From: Lachnospiraceae bacterium
GTDB lineage: Bacteria; Bacillota; Clostridia; Lachnospirales; Lachnospiraceae
NCBI GenBank assembly: GCA_021771755.1
Contig: JAETOL010000036.1
Span: 1 to 40,682, forward strand
Direction of reading: 5' to 3'
DNA: 40,682 nucleotides
The notes beneath the pieces were generated by a model that saw nothing but the letters and a program-made list of their open reading frames with translations, was not told the DNA's origin and did no database searches. Positions 32,958-40,190 of this stretch are shown here, piece after piece (within the stretch, counting starts at the first letter, position 1; the number at the start of each line of letters is the position of its first letter). Made by a program: the position numbers and the translations under genes.

Positions 32958-33751
32958 TGTACGATCAGAAAACAATTTTAAAAAAGATCAGAACAAAATG
33001 GGCGGGCAACACCGTCCATTTTGCAAAAGAAACAGATTCTACAAATGAATGGATCAAAAGACTGTCACAGAACGGGGCACCGCATGGTACTTTGGCTGTG
33101 GCAGAATTTCAGTCAGCAGGAAAAGGCCGTCTGGGAAGAAGCTGGCAGGCTGGAACTGGAAGTTCTGTTATGATGTCACTGCTGTTAAGACCGGATTTTG
33201 AACCACAGAATGCTTCTATGCTGACTCTGGTTATGGGAGTAAGTGTGGCGCAGGCGATAGAAAAACTGGGAGTTGATGTTTCTATCAAATGGCCAAATGA
33301 CGTGGTGGTTTCCCGCAAAAAGATCTGTGGGATCCTGACAGAAATGCGTCTGGATGGAATGAAAATACGGGATGTGATCATTGGTACGGGAATCAATGTG
33401 GATCAGGAGTACATAGCTCCGGAACTTCAGGATAAGGCGACTTCTCTTTATCTGGAAATGGGAAAACATTATGAACGCACTGATCTGATCAGCCTTGTAA
33501 TGGAAGCGTTTGAAGAAAATTATGATAAATTTGTACAGACCTGTGATCTTTCCGGAATCCTTTGTGAATACAACCGGCTTCTTGCCAACAGAGGTCAGCC
33601 GGTGCGGATTCTGGACAAACAGGCGCCCTGGGAGGGAACTGCCCTGGGAATCAATGCGCAGGGAGAGCTGTTGGTAAAGGACAGGGAAGGAAATATAAAA
33701 ACAGTACGGGCAGGAGAGGTTTCTGTCCGGGGGCTGTATTCCTATGTGTAA
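32957..33751 (+). CDS. birA: biotin-protein ligase, monofunctional
   Basis: The 264-residue enzyme attaches biotin to carboxylases. It has the biotin-AMP loop GKGRLGRSW (about 56-64) and KWPNDVVVSRKKICGIL (about 112-128), then a C-terminal SH3-like domain. There is no N-terminal helix-turn-helix, so it is a type I ligase that cannot repress a biotin operon. The ATG overlaps the stop of argF (TAATG), implying translational coupling. Confidence 0.93.
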   Translation: MYDQKTILKKIRTKWAGNTVHFAKETDSTNEWIKRLSQNGAPHGTLAVAEFQSAGKGRLGRSWQAGTGSSVMMSLLLRPDFEPQNASMLTLVMGVSVAQAIEKLGVDVSIKWPNDVVVSRKKICGILTEMRLDGMKIRDVIIGTGINVDQEYIAPELQDKATSLYLEMGKHYERTDLISLVMEAFEENYDKFVQTCDLSGILCEYNRLLANRGQPVRILDKQAPWEGTALGINAQGELLVKDREGNIKTVRAGEVSVRGLYSYV

Positions 33752-33815
33752 ATCCGGACATGGATTTGCAGAAGGGATATTTTGCGTTTATAGATAAAGG
33801 AGGAACCGTGTACTT

Positions 33816-34202
33816 ATGTATCAGGATAAAATCGTGCTCTGCGGTGCAAGCGCCTATGAGCAGAAATATTATTTTAACCAGGATTTCAGCTCTCTGCCGG
33901 AAGCAGTAAAGCAGGAACTTCAGATCATGTGCGTTCTTTATACAGAGGATATAGGAGGAATTCTGACTCTGGAGTTTGATGAAGATGGAAATCTTCAGTT
34001 CAAAACAGAAGCACTGGATGCAGATGCCATGTATGATGAGATTGGAAGTGTTCTGAAGATCAAACAGCTTCAGGAAGAAAAAAAGGAGCTTCTGGAATCT
34101 CTGGAAATGTATTATCGAGTGTTTTTTCTGGGAGAAATTCCGGAAGATGCAGATGAGAAATCCACAGATAAATCCGTGGATCCTGTGGATAACGAGGGCT
34201 GA
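33816..34202 (+). CDS. small conserved acidic protein of unknown function
   Basis: The 128-residue protein has no signal peptide or membrane helix. Residues 1-85 look globular (MYQDKIVLCGASAYEQKYYF, then LEFDEDGNLQFKTEALDADAMYDEIG), followed by a short charged helix (LKIKQLQEEKKELLESLEMYY) and an acidic tail rich in Asp and Lys. I recall similar proteins (possibly DUF6145) next to dus in Lachnospiraceae, but cannot confirm. AAAGGAGGA precedes the ATG by 11 nt, a little far. The gene stops 3 nt before the dus start, so the pair is coupled, hinting at a link to tRNA modification. Function not assigned. Confidence 0.75.
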   Translation: MYQDKIVLCGASAYEQKYYFNQDFSSLPEAVKQELQIMCVLYTEDIGGILTLEFDEDGNLQFKTEALDADAMYDEIGSVLKIKQLQEEKKELLESLEMYYRVFFLGEIPEDADEKSTDKSVDPVDNEG

Positions 34203-34205
34203 TTC

Positions 34206-35174
34206 ATGGAGTTTCGGTGGAAAATCGGTGAAATTCAGATGGAAAATCCCTTTGTGCTGGCTCCAATGGCAGGAGTGACAGATCTTCCTTTTCGTAAACT
34301 CTGTAAAGAACAGGGAGCAGGGCTGATCTGTACGGAAATGGTCAGTGCAAAAGCGATTTCCTTTCATAACAAAAATACAGAAGCGCTGATGGAGATGGAT
34401 CCTTCAGAGCATCCGGTTTCCCTGCAGCTTTTTGGAAGCGAACCGGAGCTGATGGCAGAGGTGGCAAAAAGTATAGAAGAGAGACCTTTTGAGATCCTGG
34501 ATATCAATATGGGATGCCCGGTTCCCAAGGTGGTCAACAATGGAGAGGGATCGGCTCTTTTGAAGAATCCGAAGCTGATCGGAAAGATCATAAAAGCGGT
34601 ATCCGGTGCGATCCGGAAGCCGGTTACAGCAAAAATGCGTATTGGATTTGAAGGATATCCGGTAGATCCGGTGGAAATCGCAAAGATCATGGAGGATTCC
34701 GGCGCGGCTGCCATTGCTGTTCACGGACGGACCAGGCAGCAGTATTATTCAGGACATGCAGACTGGGATACGATCCGGAAAATCAAAGAGGCTGTCCGGA
34801 TACCGGTGATCGGAAACGGAGATGTGGACTCACCGGAAAAGGCAGAAGCTCTTTTAAAAGAAACAGGATGTGATGCGGTTATGATCGGTCGTGCAGTCCG
34901 GGGGAATCCCTGGATCTTCCGTGAATTGAACCATTATTTTCTTACAGGAGAAAAGCTTCCCCGTCCTTCCGCAGAGGAGATCAGGGAAATGATTCTCCGA
35001 CATGCACGTATGCAGATCGAGATAAAGGGTGAGTTTACCGGAATCCGGGAAATGCGTAAGCATGTGGCCTGGTATACAGCAGGCATGAGACATAGCGCAG
35101 GACTTAGAAGAGAATCAAATTTAATTGCAGATTATCAGGCATTGGAAGAACTGCTTGCTCATTTGAAAGATTAA
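34206..35174 (+). CDS. dusB: tRNA-dihydrouridine synthase (DusB type)
   Basis: The 322-residue FMN enzyme reduces uridines in the D-loop of tRNA. The TIM-barrel motifs are APMAGVTDLPFRKL (19-32), DINMGCPVPKVV with catalytic Cys104, AKMRIG and AIAVHGRTRQQYYSGHADW, followed by the C-terminal helical tRNA-binding domain. The ATG at 34206 follows GAGGG near the end of the upstream gene, with which it is coupled. It ends at a bidirectional terminator shared with queT. Confidence 0.93.
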   Translation: MEFRWKIGEIQMENPFVLAPMAGVTDLPFRKLCKEQGAGLICTEMVSAKAISFHNKNTEALMEMDPSEHPVSLQLFGSEPELMAEVAKSIEERPFEILDINMGCPVPKVVNNGEGSALLKNPKLIGKIIKAVSGAIRKPVTAKMRIGFEGYPVDPVEIAKIMEDSGAAAIAVHGRTRQQYYSGHADWDTIRKIKEAVRIPVIGNGDVDSPEKAEALLKETGCDAVMIGRAVRGNPWIFRELNHYFLTGEKLPRPSAEEIREMILRHARMQIEIKGEFTGIREMRKHVAWYTAGMRHSAGLRRESNLIADYQALEELLAHLKD

Positions 35175-35175
35175 A

Positions 35176-35207
35176 AAAAGCCATCGGCTATAAAACCGAT
35201 GGCTTTT
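35176..35207. terminator. bidirectional terminator between dusB and queT
   Basis: AAAAGCCATCGG (35176-35187) pairs perfectly with CCGATGGCTTTT (35196-35207) between the two convergent stop codons. Confidence 0.9.
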
Positions 35208-35218
35208 GCAATCATATC

Positions 35219-35713
35219 TCAGATACCTGATGTAAGGAAGATCCTGCGGTTGTATTTTTTCAGGATAACTGCTAAGACACTTCCCAGAACTCCGCAGGAA
35301 ATGATTTCGCCAACTCCTACAGTCGCCATTAAAAATGGAATCGGAAGCAGAACGCCGTAAGCAAAGCGGAGCACAAAAGGAACTATCACAGTGTTTGCCA
35401 GGATCGGAGGAAGGACTGCCAGTTTCCGGAAATGATTTCTCATGGCATAGGTTCCAACCGCGCCGATCAGAGTTGCGAGACTTCCGCAGATGATATCCGG
35501 CAGAACCGCGCCTCCGAGGATATTGCCGATCAGACATCCCACAAACAGCCCGGGGATGGCAGCCGGAGTAAAGATCGGGAGAACCGTCAGCATTTCTGCA
35601 ATACGAATCTGGATTTCTCCGAAGCTGATAGGGGCAAACAGTGCTGTGAGCACCACATAGATAGCTGCGATCATGGCAGCCTGGGTCAGGTAAGATACAT
35701 TTTTGTCTTTCAT
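35219..35713 (-). CDS. queT: queuosine precursor transporter QueT (ECF substrate component)
   Basis: The 164-residue integral membrane protein has about five to six helices and begins MKDKNVSYLTQAAMIAAIYVVL. FAPISFGEIQIRIAEMLTVLPIFTPAAIPGLFVGCLIGN is the core of the QueT/COG4708 family of S components. With a shared energy-coupling module it imports preQ0/preQ1 or queuine for tRNA modification. AGGAGAG precedes the ATG at 35713. A structured leader of about 120 nt and a strong promoter lie upstream, as expected for preQ1 riboswitch control. Confidence 0.88.
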   Translation of the reverse strand: MKDKNVSYLTQAAMIAAIYVVLTALFAPISFGEIQIRIAEMLTVLPIFTPAAIPGLFVGCLIGNILGGAVLPDIICGSLATLIGAVGTYAMRNHFRKLAVLPPILANTVIVPFVLRFAYGVLLPIPFLMATVGVGEIISCGVLGSVLAVILKKYNRRIFLTSGI

Positions 35714-35723
35714 ATTCTGTTTT

Positions 35724-35833
35724 CTCTCCTTTAGTTTTGTTTTACGAGTGGAAGGTCACGAACACTCGATTCATTTAACGCCGGGAATCGGCGAAAGCCC
35801 TGTAAGACCTTGGTTTTTGCGGGCTTTACAACA
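35724..35833 (-). ncRNA. structured 5' leader of queT, candidate preQ1-sensing riboswitch
   Basis: Read on the minus strand the leader holds three hairpins. P1 is AAAGCCC/GGGCTTT (35827-35794) with a 20-nt loop, P2 is CGCCG/CGGCG (35793-35779), and P3 is CGAGTG/CACTCG (35768-35745). The loops of P1 and P3 contain AAGGTC (35811-35806) and GACCTT (35757-35752), which are perfect complements and could kiss. P3 is followed by an A-rich tail TAAAACAAAACTAAAGGAG that runs into the ribosome site, the outline of a class I preQ1 aptamer. The class is not proven, and a preQ1-III-like or a new fold is possible. Confidence 0.5.
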
Positions 35834-35839
35834 GCTATG

Positions 35840-35868
35840 AGTATAACATGTGAAAACGATAAAATCAA
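35840..35868 (-). promoter_or_regulatory. promoter of queT
   Basis: On the minus strand TTGATT (35868-35863) and TATACT (35845-35840) have a 17-nt spacer. The start point falls a few bases before P1 of the leader RNA. Confidence 0.75.
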
Positions 35869-35972
35869 GGAAAGCAGCAAAAAAGTACAAGATAGGAAAA
35901 AATCCGGAAATGTCCATCAATGACACTGCTTTTTCAGCTATGGAACGGGCAGCAGCACTATTAAAAAAATAA
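35850..35972 (+). CDS. possible 40-residue small protein
   Basis: A GTG frame (35850-35972) encodes a basic N-terminal part (MKTIKSRKAAKKYKIGKNPE) and an amphipathic end (MSINDTAFSAMERAAALLKK). The amino acid make-up looks protein-like, but no Shine-Dalgarno site precedes the GTG or the internal ATG at 35910, and the frame overlaps the queT promoter on the other strand. It may be a gene remnant or chance. Confidence 0.22.
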   Translation: MKTIKSRKAAKKYKIGKNPEMSINDTAFSAMERAAALLKK

Positions 35973-36061
35973 GCAGACAGTCCGTTTTAAGCCAGAAAAA
36001 CAGGTATGTATTGATAAGCCGGTATCTGTCTGAAATAAAGGGAAAACAGGGCTGTTTATGC

Positions 36062-36090
36062 TTGACAATAAAGGAAGATTTGGGTATAAT
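36062..36090 (+). promoter_or_regulatory. promoter of greA
   Basis: TTGACA (36062-36067) and TATAAT (36085-36090) with a 17-nt spacer is a full-consensus housekeeping promoter. The leader of about 100 nt contains a hairpin, ACTGCC/GGCGGT (near 36119-36135). Confidence 0.85.
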
Positions 36091-36195
36091 ACTGGAATTG
36101 TGAATATCCTAGAATAATACTGCCCTTCAGGCGGTAAAATGTATCTGGGAGCAAGGTCCAATAGCACTATAGATATTGAAAGGGAGTAAGGTAAT

Positions 36196-36678
36196 ATGGA
36201 AGAAAAGAAAAACTTACTAACTTATGCAGGACTTAAAAAATTAGAGGAAGAGCTGCATGATTTAAAGGTAGTAAAAAGAAAAGAAGTGGCAGAAAAGATC
36301 AAAGAAGCCAGAGAGCAGGGAGATCTTTCTGAGAATGCTGAATACGATGCAGCGAAGGATGAACAGAGAGACATCGAGGCACGTATCGAAGAAATCGAAA
36401 AAATCCTGAAAAACGCAGAAGTGGTTGTAGAGGATGAAGTAGACCTGGATCGTATCAACGTTGGCTGCAAGGTTAAGGTCTATGATTATGAATTTGAGGA
36501 AGAAATGGAGCTGAAGATTGTAGGCTCTACAGAAGCAAACAGTCTGGAAGGTAAAATTTCCAACGAATCTCCTGTAGGAAAAGCACTGATCGGTGCACAC
36601 ACAGGCGATGAAGTAGAGGTAGAGATGCCGGCAGGCATCATGAAATACAAAGTGCTTGAAATCCAGAGAAACGTGTAG
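36196..36678 (+). CDS. greA: transcription elongation factor GreA
   Basis: The 160-residue factor rescues backtracked RNA polymerase by stimulating transcript cleavage. The N-terminal coiled coil (about 8-75) has the conserved acidic tip [18 protein letters not shown] (about 40-57), and the C-terminal FKBP-like domain carries [30 protein letters not shown] precedes the ATG. lysS follows after a repeat-bearing 186-nt gap with no stop codon in the greA frame beyond the TAG. Confidence 0.95.
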   Translation: MEEKKNLLTYAGLKKLEEELHDLKVVKRKEVAEKIKEAREQGDLSENAEYDAAKDEQRDIEARIEEIEKILKNAEVVVEDEVDLDRINVGCKVKVYDYEFEEEMELKIVGSTEANSLEGKISNESPVGKALIGAHTGDEVEVEMPAGIMKYKVLEIQRNV

Positions 36679-36679
36679 C

Positions 36680-36824
36680 GAGGAAGGAAAGAAAGCACGA
36701 ACGAAGTGAGTATTTTCTTTCACCCGAGCGTACATCGACGAAATGGAAAGTCCGCAAGGACGGTTCCTGCGAAGCAGGGAAATTTCGGAGAGGAGATAAG
36801 AGGAAGGAAAGAAAGCACGAACGA
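36680..36824. repeat. 25-bp direct repeats 120 bp apart between greA and lysS
   Basis: The word GAGGAAGGAAAGAAAGCACGAACGA occurs at 36680-36704 and 36800-36824; the first 20 bases are given here by position only beyond that. Between them are small hairpins, including TTCCTGC-GAA-GCAGGGAA near 36761-36780 and CCGCAAGGACGG near 36752. The unit looks like a repeated intergenic element, though only this instance is in the window. Confidence 0.7.
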
Positions 36825-36864
36825 CGTAACCACAGAATATTTACAAAAACAAGGAGGCACGAAA

Positions 36865-38355
36865 GTGGCAGAACAGAAGAAGCAGCAGGAGCAGGATCTG
36901 AACCAGTTGCTGAAGGTCCGCCGGGAAAAGCTGGCAGATCTGCAGGCAAACGGAAAAGACCCGTTCAAAATCGTAAAATATGATGTAACACATCATAGCC
37001 AGGAAATTAAAGATCATTTTGAAGAGCTTGAAAATCAGACAGTTACAATAGCGGGCCGAATGATGTCCAAACGTGTAATGGGTAAAGCTTCTTTTTGTCA
37101 TGTGCAGGATCTGGAAGGAAGTATCCAGTCCTATGTGGCAAGAGACAGTCTGGGAGAGGAAGCTTATAAGGATTTCAAAAAACTTGACGTAGGTGATGTG
37201 ATCGGCATCAGAGGAGAAGTTTTCCGTACTAAAACAGGAGAAATCTCTATTCACGCTTCAGAAGTGACTCTGCTGTCCAAGAGCCTCCAGATTCTTCCGG
37301 AAAAATTCCATGGTCTGACAAACACAGATCTCCGTTATCGTCAGAGATATGTAGACCTTATTATGAATCCGGAAGTAAAGGATACCTTTATCAAACGTTC
37401 TAAAATTCTCAGTGCGATCCGTACCTATCTGGCAGGAGAGGGCTTTATGGAGGTAGAAACTCCGATGCTGGTTTCCAATGCAGGCGGCGCGGCGGCAAGA
37501 CCGTTTGAAACACATTTTAACGCCCTTGACGAAGATCTGAAGCTTCGTATTTCTTTGGAGCTTTATCTGAAACGTCTGATCGTAGGCGGACTTGAGAAGG
37601 TATATGAAATCGGTCGTGTATTCCGTAATGAGGGTCTTGATACCCGTCATAATCCGGAATTTACATTGATGGAGCTTTACCAGGCATATACAGATTATCA
37701 CGGCATGATGGATCTGACAGAAAATCTTTATCGTTATGTAGCTCAGACTGTTCTTGGAACAACAAAGATCGTATACAATGGTATTGAGATGGATCTGGGC
37801 AAGCCTTTTGAGCGAATCACTATGCTTGACGCAGTTAAGAAGTATTCCGGCGTGGATTTCAACGAGATCCATACTCTGGAAGAGGCAAGAGCAGCTGCAG
37901 ACGAGCATCATGTTGCATATGAGGAACGCCACAAAAAAGGTGATATCCTGAACCTCTTCTTTGAGGAATTTGTGGAAGATCATCTGATCCAGCCTACTTT
38001 TGTTATGGATCATCCGGTTGAGATTTCTCCTCTTACCAAGAAGAAACCGGACAACCCGGATTATGTAGAACGTTTTGAGTTCTTTATGAACGGCTGGGAA
38101 ATGGCAAATGCTTATTCCGAGCTGAACGACCCGATCGACCAGCGTGAGCGCTTCAAAGCTCAGGAAGAGCTTCTTGCTCAGGGAGATGAGGAAGCAAATA
38201 CAACAGACGAAGACTTTATGCATGCTCTGGAGCTTGGTATGCCGCCTACAGGTGGTATCGGCTTTGGTATTGACCGTATGTGTATGCTTCTGACAGACAG
38301 CCAGGCGATCAGAGACGTTCTTCTGTTCCCCACAATGAAGTCTTTGGACAAATAA
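36865..38355 (+). CDS. lysS: lysyl-tRNA synthetase, class II
   Basis: The 496-residue enzyme charges tRNA-Lys. An N-terminal helix ([22 protein letters not shown]) precedes the OB anticodon-binding domain ([26 protein letters not shown]) and the class II catalytic core with [22 protein letters not shown] (motif 2) and [14 protein letters not shown] (motif 3). The start is GTG 36865, 7 nt after AAGGAGG. The frame is open further upstream through the repeat, but those residues have no family counterpart. It ends in the normal place ([11 protein letters not shown]), so a mobile element inserted just downstream has not damaged it. Confidence 0.96.
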   Translation: MAEQKKQQEQDLNQLLKVRREKLADLQANGKDPFKIVKYDVTHHSQEIKDHFEELENQTVTIAGRMMSKRVMGKASFCHVQDLEGSIQSYVARDSLGEEAYKDFKKLDVGDVIGIRGEVFRTKTGEISIHASEVTLLSKSLQILPEKFHGLTNTDLRYRQRYVDLIMNPEVKDTFIKRSKILSAIRTYLAGEGFMEVETPMLVSNAGGAAARPFETHFNALDEDLKLRISLELYLKRLIVGGLEKVYEIGRVFRNEGLDTRHNPEFTLMELYQAYTDYHGMMDLTENLYRYVAQTVLGTTKIVYNGIEMDLGKPFERITMLDAVKKYSGVDFNEIHTLEEARAAADEHHVAYEERHKKGDILNLFFEEFVEDHLIQPTFVMDHPVEISPLTKKKPDNPDYVERFEFFMNGWEMANAYSELNDPIDQRERFKAQEELLAQGDEEANTTDEDFMHALELGMPPTGGIGFGIDRMCMLLTDSQAIRDVLLFPTMKSLDK

Positions 38356-38396
38356 AGCCAGTATTTTCAAGGGTTTGCGGTACTTCGATTCAGATT

Positions 38397-38458
38397 TTGC
38401 AACAAAATTGCAACAAATTTGCAACGCATAATGCGGGATAATGCCTGATAATGCGTTG
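38397..38458. repeat. phased direct repeats TTGCAAC x3 then ATAATGC x3
   Basis: TTGCAAC starts at 38397, 38408 and 38419 (11-bp period). ATAATGC then starts at 38428, 38438 and 38448 (10-bp period). CAACGCAT (38422-38429) and ATGCGTTG (38451-38458) form an inverted pair around the second set. Helically phased sets like this are typical of binding sites for recombinases, excisionases or initiators. Confidence 0.65.
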
Positions 38459-38495
38459 ATTGGTACATGAGCCAACTTAATACAGTAAGCACTTT

Positions 38496-38540
38496 AAGGA
38501 CATTTTTCTAAAAGAAATTTTAGGGAAGTGTCCTTTTTTG
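38496..38540 (+). terminator. strong terminator at the element edge
   Basis: AAGGACATTTTTCTAAAA (38496-38513) pairs with TTTTAGGGAAGTGTCCTT (38518-38535), 18 bp counting G-T pairs, with a 4-nt loop and then TTTT. It would stop transcripts from lysS before they enter the element. Confidence 0.85.
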
Positions 38541-38579
38541 TTATGGTCAAAAAATAAATTTGAATTGGAGGAAAAGAAA

Positions 38580-38654
38580 ATGGCAAACATAGCGTTAAGG
38601 TCAGGAGTGAAAAACCGTTCTCCGGGGCAAAAGCAAATTCGGGTTGACAGTTAG
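38580..38654 (+). CDS. 24-residue leader ORF
   Basis: An ATG at 38580 lies 8 nt after TTGGAGGA, a good ribosome site, and opens 24 codons rich in Arg, Lys and Ser that end at TAG. It follows the terminator and precedes a hairpin, TTGGGAG/CTCCCAA (38694-38712), ahead of the next gene. It may be a real small protein or a leader peptide that regulates the operon. No family is recognised. Confidence 0.4.
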   Translation: MANIALRSGVKNRSPGQKQIRVDS

Positions 38655-38753
38655 CCGTATTTTGGGTAACTGGCAGCACGAATCCACAAGGGTTTGGGAG
38701 TGTAGCTCCCAAGAATATAAAAAAACAAGCAGATAAGATAAGGAGGACAGGTT
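38655..38753 (+). promoter_or_regulatory. leader between the small ORF and the first element gene
   Basis: This 99-nt gap holds a perfect hairpin, TTGGGAG (38694-38700) with CTCCCAA (38706-38712), but no T run after it. I see no -35/-10 pair, so the small ORF and the next gene are probably on one transcript. Confidence 0.35.
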
Positions 38754-39218
38754 ATGGCAGCGAATACAGCGAAAGGTGCAGGAAAGAAAGATACTCGCAC
38801 AATTACTTTCAAGAATGATGAACACAAGAAATTTTATAAAGAATATCTGCAGAAATGCAGGTACCAGGATGTGTACCACAAAGCGTTGGTATATTGCCTT
38901 GGGATTGACCGGGATACCAGGGTAAATGTAGACAGGATTTATGATTTTAAAACAGGATGCGTAAAAACAGAGTGCCTGCATGAAGGCTGGCAGACCAGCG
39001 GAAGCGCAAAGATTGTACGGATGGCGTTTAATCTCTATTGTAATAGCACACCAAGTGTCTATGATACGGAGGATGCGGAGGAACAATTAAAAGAGTGCCG
39101 GTGTTATACGGTGGAAGATTTATTCTGCTGCGGCTATGCCAGATACTTTTGGGAGGCAGTCAAGCTCCGCTATCCAGAATACTGTTTTTACGTGGATATG
39201 GAGGATTTATATGCTTAA
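38754..39218 (+). CDS. small accessory protein of the mobile element (DUF6075-like)
   Basis: The 154-residue soluble protein begins with a low-complexity basic stretch (MAANTAKGAGKKDTRTI), then FKNDEHKKFYKEYLQKCRYQDVYHKALVYCLGIDRDTR, which I associate with DUF6075-type proteins found in integrative elements. It has eight cysteines but no clear metal motif, and no known reaction. AAGGAGG precedes the ATG. Its last 8 nt overlap the next gene, so they are coupled. The family name is from memory. Confidence 0.72.
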   Translation: MAANTAKGAGKKDTRTITFKNDEHKKFYKEYLQKCRYQDVYHKALVYCLGIDRDTRVNVDRIYDFKTGCVKTECLHEGWQTSGSAKIVRMAFNLYCNSTPSVYDTEDAEEQLKECRCYTVEDLFCCGYARYFWEAVKLRYPEYCFYVDMEDLYA

Positions 39219-39378
39219 AATCAGGATGCAGGGGACAAAGAAAGACCTTCACTGGTTCCGGCGGCTTTTGGAGCGGCATGAAGGCGTGGATGTGAAAGAA
39301 GTGTCGGAACCATTTGCAAACAAAGGGACAAATAAGTATTTCCGTGTATATGCGGAAGTGGAAAGAACAGAAAAATAG
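39211..39378 (+). CDS. 55-residue protein, DUF3970-like
   Basis: The protein (MLKIRMQGTKKDLHWFRRLL...) is a small alpha-beta protein of the type often labelled DUF3970 or YvzF-like in mobile DNA. The ATG overlaps the stop region of the upstream gene by 8 nt, with GGAGG just before it. No function can be named. Two other frames cover the same bases; this one has the ribosome site and the compact length. Confidence 0.65.
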   Translation: MLKIRMQGTKKDLHWFRRLLERHEGVDVKEVSEPFANKGTNKYFRVYAEVERTEK

Positions 39379-39404
39379 ATTGGAGAATCAGGAGGAAAGT
39401 ATAT

Positions 39405-40190
39405 ATGTGCAGAGTGATCGCAGTAGCAAACCAGAAAGGCGGAGTCGGCAAGACTACAACGTGTGTGAATTTAGGGATTGGGCTTGCCAGGGCAGGCAAG
39501 AAAGTATTGTTGGTAGAGGCAGATGCGCAGGGCAGCATGGCGGTGAGCTTAGGTGTTGCGGAGCCGGACGAGCTGGATGTGACGTTAGTGAACATCATGG
39601 AAAAGGTAATCAACGACGAGGATGCAGAGTTAGGTGAGGGCATTATCCACCATGAGGAAGGGATTGATTTTATCCCGGCAAATATCGAACTGGCAGGCTT
39701 GGAAACGGCCTTGGTAAATGTTATGAGCAGGGAAACGATACTGCGCCAGTATCTCAACAGCGTAAAAGGGGAGTATGACTTTGCGATTATTGATTGTATG
39801 CCATCGCTTGGCATGATCACGATAAACGCCCTTGTAGCGGCGGACAGCGTACTGATCCCGGTAGAAGCGGCATATCTCCCGGTTAAAGGGCTTCAACAGC
39901 TTATAAAGACGATTGGAAGGGTTCACAGAAAGCTGAACCCGGCGCTTAACATTATGGGGATTCTGCTGACAAAGGTAGACCGGAGGACAAACTTCGCAAG
40001 GGACATTTCAGCGCAGATCCGGGAGGTATATGGGAACCGGGTACATATTTTTGAGAACTGCATCCCGTTATCTGTAAAGGCTGCGGAAACCACGGCAGAG
40101 GGGAAAAGCATCTATCTTCATGATCCGAAGGGGATTGTGGCAGGCGGCTACCACTCACTGACACAGGAGGTGCTTGCGGATGAAAAGTAA
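39405..40190 (+). CDS. parA: ParA/Soj-family partition ATPase
   Basis: The 261-residue P-loop ATPase has the deviant Walker A KGGVGKTTTCVNLGIGLA (about 10-27), a Walker A' region LLVEADAQGS, and IIDCMPSLGMITINALVAAD (Walker B). It belongs to the MinD/ParA family that segregates plasmids or stabilises integrative elements together with ParB. In LLVEADAQGS a Glu replaces the Asp more usual just before the DAQ. GGAGG precedes the ATG at 39405. parB begins inside its last codons. Confidence 0.93.
   Translation: MCRVIAVANQKGGVGKTTTCVNLGIGLARAGKKVLLVEADAQGSMAVSLGVAEPDELDVTLVNIMEKVINDEDAELGEGIIHHEEGIDFIPANIELAGLETALVNVMSRETILRQYLNSVKGEYDFAIIDCMPSLGMITINALVAADSVLIPVEAAYLPVKGLQQLIKTIGRVHRKLNPALNIMGILLTKVDRRTNFARDISAQIREVYGNRVHIFENCIPLSVKAAETTAEGKSIYLHDPKGIVAGGYHSLTQEVLADEK

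Noticed and set aside
31980-32975. Minus-strand frame of 331 codons
   Set aside because: Shadow of argF, with no family motif and no ribosome site.
36706-36864. N-terminal extension of lysyl-tRNA synthetase
   Set aside because: The extra residues come from the intergenic repeat, and the GTG at 36865 has a proper ribosome site and the family's normal N-terminus.
38397-38458. CRISPR array
   Set aside because: The repeat units are 7 bases at 10-11-bp spacing, far shorter than CRISPR repeats and spacers, and no cas gene is near.
37258-38475. Minus-strand frame of 405 codons
   Set aside because: Shadow of lysS that runs across the repeat region; no domain recognised.
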